64,000 nucleotides of DNA from Geotoga petraea (GCF_900102615.1 NZ_FMYV01000006.1:62001-126000); one strand, 5' to 3'; shown: positions 19,915-31,075, numbered from the stretch's first letter. Program-made: numbers and translations. Notes: generated by a model not told the origin, from the letters alone.

Positions 19915-20146
19915 CTCCTTTTTTAATTAAGCAATACTACAATTATTATAGCATAAATAAAAACTATGATTTATTTTATAAGAATTAGTTAGCTAATGGA
20001 GAACTATCGATTTATACAATTCCTTATTGAAAAATATTATGAATAATCTAATTTTTTTCAATTCCAAAAAAAGAGTAAAATTATAATGGGCTAATATTTA
20101 TAGTTTTATAGTTTTTCTCATTTTCAAACCAAACGGAGGTGTTCTA

Positions 20147-22321
20147 ATGAATGGCTTATGGGTTTTATTAATAGTACCAGTATTTGCACTTTTTTTAGCA
20201 AGACTTAATTTCAAACGTGTACTTAAGTTGCCTGAAGGAACAAAGGAAATGCAGGAAGTGGCAAAAGCTATAAGGGTAGGAGCTAACACTTTTATCAACC
20301 ATGAATACAGAATGATTTCTATCTATGTGGTTTTTATTGGAATTGGTTTGTCAATATTAATAGATTGGTATGTAGGAATTGCTTTTGTTTCGGGAGCATT
20401 GATGAGTGCTCTTGCTGGAATGGTGGGTATGAAAATTGCAACCTATGCTAATGTGAGGGTTGCTAATGTTGCAAGAGAAGAGAGAAAAATTGGTAAAACT
20501 TTAAAAACAGCTTTCACAGGCGGTAGTGTAATGGGACTATCTGTTGCTGGATTTGCCTTGACAGGATTGATATTGATGTATGTTATTTTTGGTGATATTT
20601 TTGGACAATTAAATCCAGAAAATATTGTCATAAGAATAAATTGGTTGAATATTAACTATATTCCATTCACTATGACCGTATCAGGATATGCTTTAGGTTG
20701 TTCTATAATAGCTATGTTTGACAGAGTTGGTGGAGGTATTTATACAAAAGCCGCTGATATGGGAGCGGACTTGGTAGGTAAAACAGAATTAGCTTTACCA
20801 GAAGATGACAGAAGAAATCCTGCTACAATAGCAGACAACGTTGGAGATAATGTTGGTGACGTTGCAGGACTTGGAGCAGATTTACTTGAAAGTTATATTG
20901 GTTCTATTATTTCAGCAGTTGTTTTGATATTATATACAAATTTTCTTTTGGGACCAGAACAATTTTCGCACGATTCAACAATAAAGTTATCTCTGTTTCC
21001 GTTGTTTTTTACAGCTTTAGGGTTGATCTCTGCCATGATAGGAATTATGTACATAATATTTAGAAAAAATTCAGAAAATCCACATGGAGAGTTAAATAGA
21101 TCGCTGTTTATGTCAGCGTTTTTGACTCTTGTTTTTACTTTTGTTATGACATGGTTTTATTTAGGGGGAATACCTGCAGAAGAGCTTGATACAATTGGCT
21201 TTAAATTTGGATTTTTATCTCCTTGGATATCAGCTGTAGTTGGTATAGTTGTTGGAATAATTATTGGATTGTTAGCTGAGTATTATACCAGTGAAAAATA
21301 TAAACCAACTCGAAATTTATCTGAATTTGCAAAAGGCGGGCCAGCTATAGTAATCACAAAAGGATTAGCTCTTGGTATGAGGAGTGTTTTCTTGCCTGCA
21401 TTCATGCTTATGCTTGGTATTTTGATTTCATATGAAATGTCTGGTTTATACGGAGTTGCGATGGCAGCAATAGGAATGCTTTCTTTTGTAGCTGCAACTG
21501 TATCAGTTGATTCTTATGGACCAATAGCAGATAACGCAGGCGGAATAAGTGAAATGACAGGCTTACACGAATCTGTAAGGAAAATAACAGATAAATTAGA
21601 CTCAGTTGGTAACACAACTGCAGCTATAGGGAAAGGATTTGCAATAGGTTCCGCTGGATTGGCAGCTCTATCACTATTTGCATCTTACATATATGCCCAA
21701 GCGGGGCCAGGGGATTCTGGCATAGTTAATCTAAACCAAGTTTTACAATTGAATTTGATTAGTTCTAAAACAATATCAGGGGCAATATTTGGTGCATCAC
21801 TCCCATTTTTCTTTAGTGCTTTTTTAATAGACGCTGTTGTAAATGCTGCTAATAAAATGGTTTCGGAAGTTAGAAGACAGTTTAAGGAAATTCCTGGATT
21901 GATGGAAGGTAAAAGTGATCCAGATTACGAAAGATGCATAAGAATTAGTTCTGAAGGTTCTTTAAAGGAAATGAAAATACCTGCTTTTATATCTGTAGCC
22001 ACACCTATAATTAGTGGATTTATATTTGGCCCTGACTTTGTTGGTGGATTATTAGTAGGAACAACATTAAGTGGTATAATGCTTGCGATATTCTCTGCCA
22101 ATTCTGGAGGAGCTTGGGATAATGGTAAGAAAAATATAGAAGCCGGAAATGTTGAAGGCGAAGGAAAAGGCAGCGATGCTCACAAAGCATCCGTTGTAGG
22201 AGATACAGTTGGAGACCCTTTGAAAGATACAGTAGGCCCTTCACTTGATATTTTGATAAAAATAATGTCAGTAACTTCTTTAATAATGGTATCGGTTTTC
22301 AAAGTTTATCACCTATTTTAA
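20147..22321 (+). CDS. hppA: Membrane-bound pyrophosphatase, K+-dependent ion pump
   Basis: A 724-residue polytopic protein (about 16 helices) that couples pyrophosphate hydrolysis to H+ or Na+ export. Catalytic motifs are GGGIYTKAADMGADLVGK, EDDRRNPATIADNVGDNVGDVAG and near the end NSGGAWDNGKKNIEAG with DTVGDPLKDTVGP. The segment GNTTAAIGKGF has Ala where K+-independent enzymes have Lys, so this belongs to the K+-dependent class. Thermotoga homologues pump Na+; which ion is moved here cannot be read with certainty. ATG follows CGGAGGTG. It stands alone between two terminators or gaps. Confidence 0.95.
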   Translation: MNGLWVLLIVPVFALFLARLNFKRVLKLPEGTKEMQEVAKAIRVGANTFINHEYRMISIYVVFIGIGLSILIDWYVGIAFVSGALMSALAGMVGMKIATYANVRVANVAREERKIGKTLKTAFTGGSVMGLSVAGFALTGLILMYVIFGDIFGQLNPENIVIRINWLNINYIPFTMTVSGYALGCSIIAMFDRVGGGIYTKAADMGADLVGKTELALPEDDRRNPATIADNVGDNVGDVAGLGADLLESYIGSIISAVVLILYTNFLLGPEQFSHDSTIKLSLFPLFFTALGLISAMIGIMYIIFRKNSENPHGELNRSLFMSAFLTLVFTFVMTWFYLGGIPAEELDTIGFKFGFLSPWISAVVGIVVGIIIGLLAEYYTSEKYKPTRNLSEFAKGGPAIVITKGLALGMRSVFLPAFMLMLGILISYEMSGLYGVAMAAIGMLSFVAATVSVDSYGPIADNAGGISEMTGLHESVRKITDKLDSVGNTTAAIGKGFAIGSAGLAALSLFASYIYAQAGPGDSGIVNLNQVLQLNLISSKTISGAIFGASLPFFFSAFLIDAVVNAANKMVSEVRRQFKEIPGLMEGKSDPDYERCIRISSEGSLKEMKIPAFISVATPIISGFIFGPDFVGGLLVGTTLSGIMLAIFSANSGGAWDNGKKNIEAGNVEGEGKGSDAHKASVVGDTVGDPLKDTVGPSLDILIKIMSVTSLIMVSVFKVYHLF

Positions 22322-22330
22322 AAGATAAAA

Positions 22331-22384
22331 AAATAACCCCCTCAAATTTGAACTGTTCCATATCAATTTGAGGGGGGTTATTTT
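22331..22384. terminator. Bidirectional terminator hairpin
   Basis: Long arms centred on AATAACCCCCTCAAATT and AATTTGAGGGGGGTTATT with a 16-nt loop, between convergent hppA (+) and the DJ-1/PfpI gene (-). It slightly overlaps the end of the latter. Confidence 0.9.
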
Positions 22385-22892
22385 AATTCAGTTTTTTTAA
22401 AGTTTCTTCTATAAATATCGGTAAATCTCCAGGATGTCTACTCGATACCAAGTTATCATCTATAACAACTTCTTTATCCTGATACTCTGCTCCAGCATTT
22501 TTAATATCCTGAATAACAGCCTTGTACCCTGTTAAAATTCTCCCTTTTAGAACGTCTGCTGTGACAAGAAGTTGAGCAGCATGACAAATCAAAAATATTG
22601 GTTTATTTGTTTCAGCAAATTTTTTGGTGAATTCCACTGCATCATCGTTGGCTCTTAAATGATCCGGAGAATATCCTCCAGGTACTAAAAGCGCATCAAA
22701 TTCTTCTGGGTCTGCATCTTTTGCAGCTTTGTCAATGATAACTTCTGTATTGTCTTTTTTTCCATAAACTTTTTTACCTTCTTTAACACCTATATGTATG
22801 ATTTCGTGTCCAGCTTTTTTGTAAGCTTCTACTGGTTTTGAATATTCCACATCTTCAAATAAGTCATCAATAATAACAGCTACTTTTGCCAT
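22383..22892 (-). CDS. DJ-1/PfpI family protein (YhbO-like)
   Basis: A 169-residue class I glutamine amidotransferase-like protein of the PfpI/YhbO branch, variously reported as a protease, glyoxalase or deglycase. The nucleophile elbow is FLICHAAQLL with the Cys-His pair; the conserved Glu is in the N-terminal VIIDDLFEDVEYSKPVEAY, and the end SSRHPGDLPIF is typical. ATG 22892 has GGAGGTGA upstream; an in-frame upstream ATG at 22937 is unsupported. It is a single gene, probably stress-related. Confidence 0.9.
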   Translation of the reverse strand: MAKVAVIIDDLFEDVEYSKPVEAYKKAGHEIIHIGVKEGKKVYGKKDNTEVIIDKAAKDADPEEFDALLVPGGYSPDHLRANDDAVEFTKKFAETNKPIFLICHAAQLLVTADVLKGRILTGYKAVIQDIKNAGAEYQDKEVVIDDNLVSSRHPGDLPIFIEETLKKLN

Positions 22893-23008
22893 TATTTTCA
22901 CCTCCAATACAATTATATCAATTTTTATCTGATACAAAAAATGGTTTTAGATATTTACTTTATTGAACAAAATTACCATAAAGAATTAAATAAAAGAATT
23001 AATATGTA

Positions 23009-23037
23009 TTGTTAATTATTGTTAAGTTTGATATAAT
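23009..23037 (+). promoter_or_regulatory. Sigma-A-type promoter of the chemoreceptor gene
   Basis: TTGTTA at 23009-23014 and a perfect TATAAT at 23032-23037 separated by 17 bp, about 40 bp upstream of the chemoreceptor start. Confidence 0.75.
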
Positions 23038-23075
23038 ATTTTTTAGGGAAACGGTTTCATTTTGGAGGTGTAAAT

Positions 23076-25382
23076 ATGAAGAAAAATAGAATAAAATGGT
23101 GGAATAAGTTCAGCAATAAGCTGACATTTTTGTTTATTATCATAACTCTTGTACCTGCTTTATTTATAGTTGCTTTTTTTGCAATTTCTATAAATGACAG
23201 AACTGAAGAAATAGAAAAAAATTTAAACAACACAATAGCAGAAATGCAGGAAAAGTATCAAAAAGATTTGAAAGAATACAATTCGAACATTCAAGAAGAT
23301 ATTAATGAATACAATATATATCTTCAAAGTGAAGTAGAAAAAATCGAAGAACAGATATCCAATGAATTACAAACGAGTTATATAAACTCTTTTGATAATT
23401 CAATGGAAACTCTAAAAAGTGTCTTTGAAAATTTTTTAGAAGATAGAAAATCCACTATTGAGAAAGCAGGAAAACTCATATCACGAACACAGGAAATAGT
23501 TTCCATCAGTGAATCTAAAAAAGTTGGATTAATGGATAGGTTCAACCTTTTAAAACCATTTGTAGAATCTCAATATTATTCAGGTATGCAGCTTTGGATG
23601 GTTGATCCTTCAAGTACTACACCTTCAAATTTAATCGAATTTGACGAAAGAGAAGAGGTTGTACAGAAAAAATCAGAATTTTATCTACCAGGTTATTCAG
23701 ATATAAAAGACTTAAATACTATGGAACTAAATAAGGAAATATTTTTGGAATATCTAAGAAATCAACAAAACAACTATCCAAGAGTACTGACAAGAACAAT
23801 CAATGGGGAACCATATTTTGTTGGCTTTTTTCCTGTTATGGGAAAAACGAACACAGGGACTATACAGTCATTTTTAGTTGTACTGGACAAGTTTGATTAT
23901 CAAAAACTGATAGATTTGACAAAGCTATTAGACGCTAATGTAGCCCTTTATTCTAAAAACAAAGAAGTTCTCTATGCCAATATGCCAGAAGATCAACTGA
24001 ATTTGACGAATGATAAATTAAATGATCAAAATATTACTGAAAATATAATGGGTAAGCAGATGAGGAGCTATTATTCGAGTACAGAACTTTTCGATGGGTT
24101 ATATGTTCAAATATCAAAGCCTTTTGAAAATATAGACACCTCATTTGAAATCCCTTTAAAAACAGATTTTGATTTAGCCAAGTTGGAGATGCAAGATATA
24201 GAGTACGACGTTGAATTAGGTCTAAACGAAATTGTAAAGAATATATTAATAGTTCTTACGATAATGATTGTTTTAATCGGATTTTTCGCATACTTTTTTG
24301 GAAAAAGTTTTGGTAGGAGAGTTATTGAAGTTAACAACGTTTTAGAAAATATATCTAAAGGAAACTTAAAAAACGATATAAAAAATAACAAATCAAAAGA
24401 TGAATTTGATATAATGATGAACAAATTAAGAGAAACATCAAATTCTTTGAAAGACATGATAAAAAATCTAATCAATGACTCAGATAAAATAGTTGAAACT
24501 TCTTCAAATGTTTCAGAAAAAGCAAAAGACTTGGACAATACCAAGCAAAAATTGGAAAACATGATAAGCTTTGTTGGAGATATTGAAAGAACTATAGAAA
24601 ATCTAAATACCAACATTTCAGGATATTTGGATAGATTAAGAAGCTCTTCTAACGAAGTTGATAAAGGGGCAAACAATATACAGAAGATATCAGAAGATTC
24701 TGTTTCAATAGCGAAAGAAGGAGACAAAGAAGTTCAAAATATCAACAAGGTATCAAACAGTTTAAGAGAATTTATTATGAGTACAGAAGAAAAACTTGAT
24801 AATTTCTTAAAAGAATTCCAAAATATAAATTCATATATAGACAGTATTTTGGATATTTCAAAGCAGACTAACCTATTGGCGTTAAACGCCTCTATAGAAG
24901 CATCACGTGCTGGAGAAGCTGGAAAAGGTTTTGCTGTAGTTGCAGATGAAATAAGAAAATTATCCACAGAAACAGCTCAAACAGCAAGCGGAATAGCAGA
25001 TGAAATGGATAAATCTTTCGGAAGGTTAGATGATCTTAAAAATAGGGTAAAATCAACTGTAGACGAAATAGAAATTTTAAAGAATACTATTTCAAATTTT
25101 GAAAAGGGATTTTCAAATCTAAAATCGAGTTCTTATTCTTTAAAAGACTTTGCAAACAATCTAAAGCAAACAGTTTCTCAAGAAAATGATGTAATAGAAT
25201 CCTTCAGAAAAGATATGCAAGATGTTGACAAATTAACTCAAAACACTAAAAAACAAGTTAACTCGTTGAACAACGATTTGAAAAAAGAAACAGAGGTCAT
25301 AAATTCTTTATTAGAACAAGTAGATGCCATGAACCAAATTTCGGACGATCTTAACCAAGAAATAAAAAAATTTGAGATATAA
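23076..25382 (+). CDS. Methyl-accepting chemotaxis protein
   Basis: A 768-residue transmembrane chemoreceptor. A first membrane helix at about 18-38 is followed by a long extracytoplasmic sensor region with an initial coiled coil (about 40-120) and a Cache-like portion ([17 protein letters not shown] to [12 protein letters not shown]). A second helix at about 390-412 leads to a HAMP segment and the cytoplasmic signalling domain. The kinase-contact hairpin is [18 protein letters not shown] followed by [15 protein letters not shown]. Ligand unknown. It is monocistronic with its own promoter and terminator; CheX-like and receiver proteins are elsewhere in the window. Confidence 0.93.
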   Translation: MKKNRIKWWNKFSNKLTFLFIIITLVPALFIVAFFAISINDRTEEIEKNLNNTIAEMQEKYQKDLKEYNSNIQEDINEYNIYLQSEVEKIEEQISNELQTSYINSFDNSMETLKSVFENFLEDRKSTIEKAGKLISRTQEIVSISESKKVGLMDRFNLLKPFVESQYYSGMQLWMVDPSSTTPSNLIEFDEREEVVQKKSEFYLPGYSDIKDLNTMELNKEIFLEYLRNQQNNYPRVLTRTINGEPYFVGFFPVMGKTNTGTIQSFLVVLDKFDYQKLIDLTKLLDANVALYSKNKEVLYANMPEDQLNLTNDKLNDQNITENIMGKQMRSYYSSTELFDGLYVQISKPFENIDTSFEIPLKTDFDLAKLEMQDIEYDVELGLNEIVKNILIVLTIMIVLIGFFAYFFGKSFGRRVIEVNNVLENISKGNLKNDIKNNKSKDEFDIMMNKLRETSNSLKDMIKNLINDSDKIVETSSNVSEKAKDLDNTKQKLENMISFVGDIERTIENLNTNISGYLDRLRSSSNEVDKGANNIQKISEDSVSIAKEGDKEVQNINKVSNSLREFIMSTEEKLDNFLKEFQNINSYIDSILDISKQTNLLALNASIEASRAGEAGKGFAVVADEIRKLSTETAQTASGIADEMDKSFGRLDDLKNRVKSTVDEIEILKNTISNFEKGFSNLKSSSYSLKDFANNLKQTVSQENDVIESFRKDMQDVDKLTQNTKKQVNSLNNDLKKETEVINSLLEQVDAMNQISDDLNQEIKKFEI

Positions 25383-25390
25383 GATATAAT

Positions 25391-25421
25391 AAAATCCCCA
25401 AGCTTTTAGCTTGGGGATTTT
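25391..25421. terminator. Bidirectional terminator hairpin
   Basis: 14-bp arms AAAATCCCCAAGCT and AGCTTGGGGATTTT with a 3-nt loop, between the chemoreceptor gene (+) and the end of rny (-). Confidence 0.93.
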
Positions 25422-25428
25422 TGATTTA

Positions 25429-26976
25429 TTAGCTTGCGTAAGAAACGCTTCTTTTTTCTCTTATTACAGTAACTTTTATTACACCAGGGTACTGCATTTT
25501 TTCTTCTATTTGAATTGATATATCTTGAGACAGTTTTTCTGCAATTGCATCGTCTATTTTATCTGGTTGAACGATGATTCTGAGTTCTCTTCCAGCTTGA
25601 ATTGCATATGCTTTATCAACATATCTGAACGATTTTGCAATGTCTTCTAATTGTTCTATTCTTCTTACATAGTTTTCAAGAGTTTCTCTTCTTGCACCTG
25701 GCCTTGCAGCAGATAAAGCATCTGCAGCACCAACAAGAACGGCTTCAGGAGTCATAGGATCAACTTCGTTATGATGATATTGCATACCGTTTATAACTTC
25801 TAATCTTTCGTTGTATCTCTTAGCAATTTGTCCACCAACGAGAGCGTGAGAGCCTTCAACTTCGTGATCAATGGCTTTTCCAAGGTCGTGGAATAAAGCA
25901 GCTCTTTTAGCGAGTTCCACATTTAATCCCAATTCAGAAGCCATAAGGCCAGCAAATTGTGCAACCTCAATTGAATGTTCCAATACGTCTTGACCATAAC
26001 TTGTTCTGAATTTTAGTCTACCTAAAAGTTTGACAATTTCTGGATGAGGTTGTTTAATTCCAACTCTCATAATTGCTTCTTTACCAGCATCTTTAATGTA
26101 TTCTTCTACTTCTGTTTTTGTTTTATCGTACATTTCTTCTATTCTTGCTGGATGAATTCTTCCATCTGCAACTAATTGTTCAAGTGTTCGTTTAGCTATT
26201 TCTCTTCTCAAAGGATTAAAACATGAGAGAACTACTATTTCTGGTGTATCGTCTATAATTAAATCAGTCCCAGTTAGTTTTTCGAAAGTTCTAATGTTTC
26301 TACCTTCTCTACCAATAATTCTACCTTTCATGTCATCAGCGGGTAAAACAACAGTAGAAGTTGTGATTTCAGAAGTTACATCAGATGCATATCTTTGAAT
26401 AGCAGTAGTTATAACCCATTTAGAATATTTTTTAGCATCCTCTTCGTAATTTTCTTTTATTTCTTTGAATTTTTGAGCGATGTCTACTTCGTACTTTTCT
26501 TTAACTTCATTCATTATGATTTGTCTTGCTTCTTCTTCAGTTAGATTTGCAATTTCATTTAGTTTATTTTGAGCTTCTTTTTTCATATTTTCAATTTCTA
26601 TTTTTTCTTTTTCTATTTTTTCTTTAGTCCTATCCAAGTTTTCTTCTTTTCTATCCAAGTTTTCTTCTCTTCTGATTAATCTATCTTCTAAAGCTTTTGC
26701 CTCATCTTTTTGTTGTTTGATTTCTTTATCAAACTCTTTTCTCATTTTATGTATTTCTTCTCTGGCTTCTACTATTTCTTTTTTTCTCAAACTTTTTGCT
26801 TCTTCATTTGCTTTTTCTTTTATTTCTTTTGCTTCTTTTTTAGCATATTCGATGTCTTTTTCTAGTAATTCTTTTTTATTTTTTAAGCTTCCAATAAATT
26901 TTGAATTTCCTAAAAATAAACCAACAAATAGTCCAATAATAGCAACGATTACAGCGATTATTATATTAATAATCAT
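25429..26976 (-). CDS. rny: Ribonuclease Y
   Basis: A 515-residue membrane-anchored endoribonuclease that starts mRNA decay. An N-terminal helix ([20 protein letters not shown]) is followed by a long coiled coil (about 25-170), a KH RNA-binding domain (GRIIGREGRNIRTFEKLTG) and an HD domain with LFHDLGKAIDHEVEGSHALVG. ATG 26976 has GGAGGTG at good spacing; the in-frame GTG 26985 and ATG 26982 lie inside that site. The start region overlaps the recX stop. It is the last gene of the polA-to-rny run. Confidence 0.95.
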   Translation of the reverse strand: MIINIIIAVIVAIIGLFVGLFLGNSKFIGSLKNKKELLEKDIEYAKKEAKEIKEKANEEAKSLRKKEIVEAREEIHKMRKEFDKEIKQQKDEAKALEDRLIRREENLDRKEENLDRTKEKIEKEKIEIENMKKEAQNKLNEIANLTEEEARQIIMNEVKEKYEVDIAQKFKEIKENYEEDAKKYSKWVITTAIQRYASDVTSEITTSTVVLPADDMKGRIIGREGRNIRTFEKLTGTDLIIDDTPEIVVLSCFNPLRREIAKRTLEQLVADGRIHPARIEEMYDKTKTEVEEYIKDAGKEAIMRVGIKQPHPEIVKLLGRLKFRTSYGQDVLEHSIEVAQFAGLMASELGLNVELAKRAALFHDLGKAIDHEVEGSHALVGGQIAKRYNERLEVINGMQYHHNEVDPMTPEAVLVGAADALSAARPGARRETLENYVRRIEQLEDIAKSFRYVDKAYAIQAGRELRIIVQPDKIDDAIAEKLSQDISIQIEEKMQYPGVIKVTVIREKRSVSYAS

Positions 26977-27448
26977 CCGCATCACCTCCTAAATCTTTAA
27001 TAACGTACTCTATTATTTCTGTGTCAAATCCTCTTCTAAATAAATATTTTCTAAGTTTAAGAAAATCATTATTAGTCGATAAATATTTTTCTGCTTGTTC
27101 TTTTGCGATATCGTACATATTTACTTCATTTTTTATTTTTTGGGCCGTTTCATCTACTATATATTTTTCAACTCCGAGCTTTAATAAATCGTTAGAAACT
27201 GCAATAACACCTTTCTTATTCAATGTTACCTTGTCGTACATATATAAATAAGCGAATTTATGATCATCTATTATACCTATTTTTTTTAATTTTATAATTA
27301 GCTCATCTATAATTTTATCATTATACCCCTTATCACGGAGCCTGTGTCGTAACTCTTTTTCTGCTCTCATTCTATATTTTATCAAATGGGCAGCAGAATT
27401 TTCGGCATCAGCTAAAGAATCAGGATCATTTTTCTTCATCAGATTCAT
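26966..27448 (-). CDS. recX: RecX family regulatory protein
   Basis: A 160-residue helical protein made of RecX three-helix repeats ([63 protein letters not shown]). RecX proteins modulate RecA filament growth. The start lies inside the 3' end of recA (23-bp overlap) and its stop overlaps the rny start, so recA-recX-rny are translationally linked. The conserved recA-recX adjacency supports the call despite the weak sequence conservation of the family. Confidence 0.88.
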   Translation of the reverse strand: MNLMKKNDPDSLADAENSAAHLIKYRMRAEKELRHRLRDKGYNDKIIDELIIKLKKIGIIDDHKFAYLYMYDKVTLNKKGVIAVSNDLLKLGVEKYIVDETAQKIKNEVNMYDIAKEQAEKYLSTNNDFLKLRKYLFRRGFDTEIIEYVIKDLGGDADDY

Positions 27449-28571
27449 CCTGAGTTTCTTCTTTGTCCTGAGTTTCTTCCTTTAATGCCTTTTTTTCATT
27501 TTTTTTCATTTCTTTTATGGATTTTTCTAAATCTTCTGGAATATATAAATCTTTCTTCTTCCTTATTTGGTATTCAAAATAATCAAGAAGTTCTGGATGT
27601 TCTTTTAAATAATCCAAAGAATTTATTTTACCTTGCCCCAAGCTTACTTCTTCTTCGTCTTCATTTACATAAGAGAACCAAGCCCCTTTTCTCTGGATCA
27701 ATCCTTCCTCTACAGCTAAATTAAAGATATCATTTTCCTTTGCAATACCTTTTCCATAAATCATATCTACTTGAGCTTCTTTAAAAGGAGGTGCAACTTT
27801 GTTTTTAACAACCTTTAATTTAGTTTCGTTACCTATAGCGTCTTTACCTTCTCTTATTTGACTTCCTCTTCTTACTTCAATTCTTACACTTGAATAAAAT
27901 TTTAAAGCAACCCCACCAGTGGTTGTTTCTGGGTTACCATACATTACACCAATTTTCATCCTTACTTGGTTGATGAAAACAACTATTGTTTTTGATTTGC
28001 TTACACTTCCAGCTAATTTTCTTAGGGCCTGAGACATAAGTCTCGCTTGTAAGCCAACATGGGAATCTCCCATAGCCCCATCAATTTCTGATTTTGGTAC
28101 TAATGCAGCTACAGAGTCAAGAACGACCATATCAACCATGTTCGATCTAACTAAAGAATCCACTATTTCTAAAGCTTGTTCACCATAATCTGGTTGAGAA
28201 ACAATTAACTTGTCAATATCTACACCAAGCTTCTCAGCATATTCAATATCTAAAGCATGTTCTGCATCGACAAAAGCTGCTACACCATTGTGCTTTTGAA
28301 CTTCTGCCAAAGCTTGTAGAGTTAAAGTTGTTTTACCTGAGCTTTCATTACCATAAATTTCAACAATTCTTCCTCTCGGTAAGCCACCAATTCCCAAGGC
28401 ATTATCAAGAGAAAGTACACCGCTTGGAATTGATGCAACGTGGTTATTTTCATTGCCTTTTCCCATTAGCATAACTGAACCTTTACCGTGATTTTTTTCT
28501 AATTCTTTGACTAATTTTTCTAGTAATTGGTCTTTTCCGTTATTATTATTATCGGTTTTCTTCTTAGCCAT
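27426..28571 (-). CDS. recA: Recombinase RecA
   Basis: A 381-residue DNA-dependent ATPase for strand exchange and SOS signalling. Walker A is GNESSGKTT, Walker B lies in [10 protein letters not shown], and [39 protein letters not shown] and the L2 loop NPETTTGG are all present. The N-terminus is Asn/Lys-rich and the C-terminal tail is strongly acidic and repetitive ([18 protein letters not shown]). It overlaps thpR by 8 bp upstream and recX by 23 bp downstream. I saw no obvious LexA-type operator immediately upstream, as it lies mid-operon. Confidence 0.97.
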   Translation of the reverse strand: MAKKKTDNNNNGKDQLLEKLVKELEKNHGKGSVMLMGKGNENNHVASIPSGVLSLDNALGIGGLPRGRIVEIYGNESSGKTTLTLQALAEVQKHNGVAAFVDAEHALDIEYAEKLGVDIDKLIVSQPDYGEQALEIVDSLVRSNMVDMVVLDSVAALVPKSEIDGAMGDSHVGLQARLMSQALRKLAGSVSKSKTIVVFINQVRMKIGVMYGNPETTTGGVALKFYSSVRIEVRRGSQIREGKDAIGNETKLKVVKNKVAPPFKEAQVDMIYGKGIAKENDIFNLAVEEGLIQRKGAWFSYVNEDEEEVSLGQGKINSLDYLKEHPELLDYFEYQIRKKKDLYIPEDLEKSIKEMKKNEKKALKEETQDKEETQDESDEEK

Positions 28572-29172
28572 TAATTATTACGCCTCCCTCAAAATCGATC
28601 GTGTACATTTTTTTGTAAATAGGACCTTTTTTAGTCAATGTAGATGAGTAAAGTCCTACAGAATCTACAGGAACCTCTATTTTTTCAAAGTCTATAGATC
28701 CTAATAAAGCTTTCCAATGATCAGGATATTTTTTAATACGTCCCACTGTAATGTGGGGAACAAAGGTTTCTTTAGAAACATCGATAGAATTAAATATGAT
28801 AGATTTTTTAACTTCAGAATAAATACCTTCCAAAGTTTTTCCACCGTGAACACCAAACCACAAAGTTTTTAAATTGTCACCTTGTGCGAAATAACCTAAT
28901 TTTTCAACATCATAAACAAAAGATGGGAATCCAGAAATTCTTTCTCCCATTTTATACGCAATATCTACGATTTTATGCATATTCAAATTTCCGAGAAAGA
29001 ACAAAGTTAAATGTATATTTTCTGGTTTAGTCCAGTTACCTTTAAAACCCATTCTCTTTAATTTCTCTATAGTATCTGTAAGTAGCATTTTTAAATTTTC
29101 ACCAGGTTCTATAGCTACAAAAGTTCTGATTGTTTTTCTTTGATTGTGATGTATTTTTTCTTGTTTTCTCAT
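28564..29172 (-). CDS. thpR: RNA 2',3'-cyclic phosphodiesterase (2H family)
   Basis: A 202-residue 2H phosphoesterase, formerly called 2'-5' RNA ligase, that opens 2',3'-cyclic phosphates. The two catalytic HxT motifs are visible: HLTLFFLGN in the first half and HITVGRIK in the second. The N-terminus starts with a basic stretch before [13 protein letters not shown]. It ends 8 bp inside recA and starts 31 bp after pgsA. Adjacency to recA recurs in Thermotogota to my knowledge. Confidence 0.9.
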   Translation of the reverse strand: MRKQEKIHHNQRKTIRTFVAIEPGENLKMLLTDTIEKLKRMGFKGNWTKPENIHLTLFFLGNLNMHKIVDIAYKMGERISGFPSFVYDVEKLGYFAQGDNLKTLWFGVHGGKTLEGIYSEVKKSIIFNSIDVSKETFVPHITVGRIKKYPDHWKALLGSIDFEKIEVPVDSVGLYSSTLTKKGPIYKKMYTIDFEGGVIING

Positions 29173-29203
29173 CTGTATCCCCCTAAATTATCGATAAAAA
29201 ATC

Positions 29204-29716
29204 TTATAATATGTAATGCTTGTTTTTTGTAAAATAATTTATCCCAGAAACAACGCTAACTACAGCTGTAAATATCAGCAATGAAATTAATACTGGTTCG
29301 TTCACAAACAAATAAGCATAGAGGATTGAAACAATTTGTAGAAAAGTTTTTAGTTTTCCAAAATTATCAGCTGCGACGACAACATTTTTGCTTGCCAAAA
29401 ACATTCTTATACCACTTACAAATGTATCTCTTGATACTATTATAGCTACAAACCAGCCAGGAATAATCCCAGCACCTAATAAAGCTATAAAAACTGCATT
29501 TATGAGAATTTTATCTGAAATTTGATCGAGGAATTTTCCCAGATTGGTGATTTGATTAAATTTTCTTGCATACCAACCGTCGAAAAGGTCGCTTAAAGCA
29601 GCGATTGCAAACAATATCAAAGCTGCTATCTTATAATCCGGTCCCATAACCGTCAATATGTAAACCGGTACCGTCATTATGATTCTTAAAATTGATACAG
29701 CATTTGGTACATTCAT
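29204..29716 (-). CDS. pgsA: CDP-diacylglycerol-glycerol-3-phosphate 3-phosphatidyltransferase
   Basis: A 170-residue membrane enzyme making phosphatidylglycerophosphate. The CDP-alcohol phosphotransferase motif D-x2-D-G-x2-A-R-x8-G-x3-D-x3-D is intact in SDLFDGWYARKF through LGKFLDQISDK. About five hydrophobic helices cover the rest. The start overlaps the rimO stop by 4 bp. Confidence 0.93.
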   Translation of the reverse strand: MNVPNAVSILRIIMTVPVYILTVMGPDYKIAALILFAIAALSDLFDGWYARKFNQITNLGKFLDQISDKILINAVFIALLGAGIIPGWFVAIIVSRDTFVSGIRMFLASKNVVVAADNFGKLKTFLQIVSILYAYLFVNEPVLISLLIFTAVVSVVSGINYFTKNKHYIL

Positions 29717-31011
29717 AATAATTCTCCTTCCAAATCGTAGTCAAGAGAGTTCGTTATCTTTACTTTTACAAAAGAACCTAATTCAATCTTTTTATCTGTC
29801 TTGAAAAATACATTTCCATCTATTTCAGGTGCGTCTAAAAACGATCTACCAACGTAGACACCATCTGAATATTCTTCAACTAAAACGTCTAAAGTTTTAC
29901 CAATATATTTTTCCATTATATCTTCTGAAATAGCCTTTTGAAGCTCAAGTAAAGCATCAACCCTTTGATCTTTTGTTCCTTCATCAACTTCATAATCAAA
30001 ATCGAAAGCGGGAGTCCCTTCTTCAGGGGAAAATGAAAACACACCTAATCTATCAAATTCGATTTCGTCTATGAAATCCATAGTTTCTTTGAAATCCTGG
30101 TCTGTTTCACCAGGGAAACCAAGTAAAATAGTAGTTCTAACAGCAGAACCATTTGCCTTGGCTTTTTTTACAATTTCTTTTATTTTGTCTTTCATTCTAA
30201 CTCTACCCATTAGTTTTAAAACATTATCAGAACCATTTTGGACAGGAATATCAAAATAGTTTAACACTTTTTCATTGTTGTGAATTGCGTTTATTATCTC
30301 GTCATTTATAAAATCTGGGTGTAAGTACATAACCCTTACCCAGAAATCACCTTCTATTTGATTTATCTTGTTCAACAACTCTGGCAAAGACTGTTTTCTG
30401 TATAAATCTGCACCGTAAAGAGTGTTGTCCTGTGAGACTAAGATAATTTCCTTTATTCCGTTATCCACGAGAAATTTAGCTTCGTTTACTATGTCTTCTA
30501 TTTCTCTACTTGCAGGTTTACCTTTGAAATAAGGGATAGAACAGAAATTACAATTTCTGTTACATCCATCAGCGATTTTTATATAAGCATAATTTGTATC
30601 AGGGACATGTCTAAAATCACAGTTATAAGTATCATAAGGAGTTTCCAACTGTAAATAGTAATTTCCTTTTTCAAAATTATTTGCTATAACAGCAGGCGGG
30701 ATTACTCCATACAACCCATCTACTTCTTTTAGTTCTTCTTTAAAATCGTCATAATATCTCTCTATTAAACACCCTATGGGTATTATCTTTAAATCTGGAT
30801 TTTCTTCTTTTAAAGAATTATAGTCAAATATTGTATCGATAGATTCTTTTTTTGCAGATTCAATAAACCCACAGGTATCTATAAAAATAGTGTCTGCACT
30901 TTTTGGATCTTCAGAATATATATAACCTTTATTTTCCATAATACCTCTAAAAATATCCATGTCAGCGTCATTTTTAGGGCATCCAAGTCTTACAATGTGA
31001 AATTTTTCCAT
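29713..31011 (-). CDS. rimO: Ribosomal protein uS12 methylthiotransferase
   Basis: A 432-residue radical SAM enzyme that adds a methylthio group to an aspartate of ribosomal protein S12. The N-terminal UPF0004 domain contributes Cys ligands of the auxiliary cluster (VRLGCPKNDADMD, FIDTCGFIESAKKE, IPIGCLIERY). The radical SAM cluster is CNRNCNFCSIP, and a TRAM domain ends the protein (KTLDVLVEEYSDGVYVGRSF). The GCPKNDAD start and overall length favour RimO over MiaB. It follows polA by about 130 bp with an intervening hairpin. Confidence 0.94.
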   Translation of the reverse strand: MEKFHIVRLGCPKNDADMDIFRGIMENKGYIYSEDPKSADTIFIDTCGFIESAKKESIDTIFDYNSLKEENPDLKIIPIGCLIERYYDDFKEELKEVDGLYGVIPPAVIANNFEKGNYYLQLETPYDTYNCDFRHVPDTNYAYIKIADGCNRNCNFCSIPYFKGKPASREIEDIVNEAKFLVDNGIKEIILVSQDNTLYGADLYRKQSLPELLNKINQIEGDFWVRVMYLHPDFINDEIINAIHNNEKVLNYFDIPVQNGSDNVLKLMGRVRMKDKIKEIVKKAKANGSAVRTTILLGFPGETDQDFKETMDFIDEIEFDRLGVFSFSPEEGTPAFDFDYEVDEGTKDQRVDALLELQKAISEDIMEKYIGKTLDVLVEEYSDGVYVGRSFLDAPEIDGNVFFKTDKKIELGSFVKVKITNSLDYDLEGELL

Positions 31012-31052
31012 TTTATTCCTCCAAGGTAAAAATATAAATTATTACTACATTA

Positions 31053-31075
31053 AGGGCGAACGAAATGTTCGCCCT
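31053..31075. other. Hairpin between polA and rimO
   Basis: Perfect 9-bp arms AGGGCGAAC/GTTCGCCCT with a 5-nt loop. It is GC-rich compared with its surroundings but has no T tract on the minus strand, so it may be a weak terminator, an RNA-processing site or an mRNA-stabilising element rather than a full stop. Confidence 0.6.

Noticed and set aside
31053..31075. Strong Rho-independent terminator between polA and rimO
   Set aside because: The hairpin is good but no T tract follows on the minus strand, so it is listed only as a hairpin of unknown effect.
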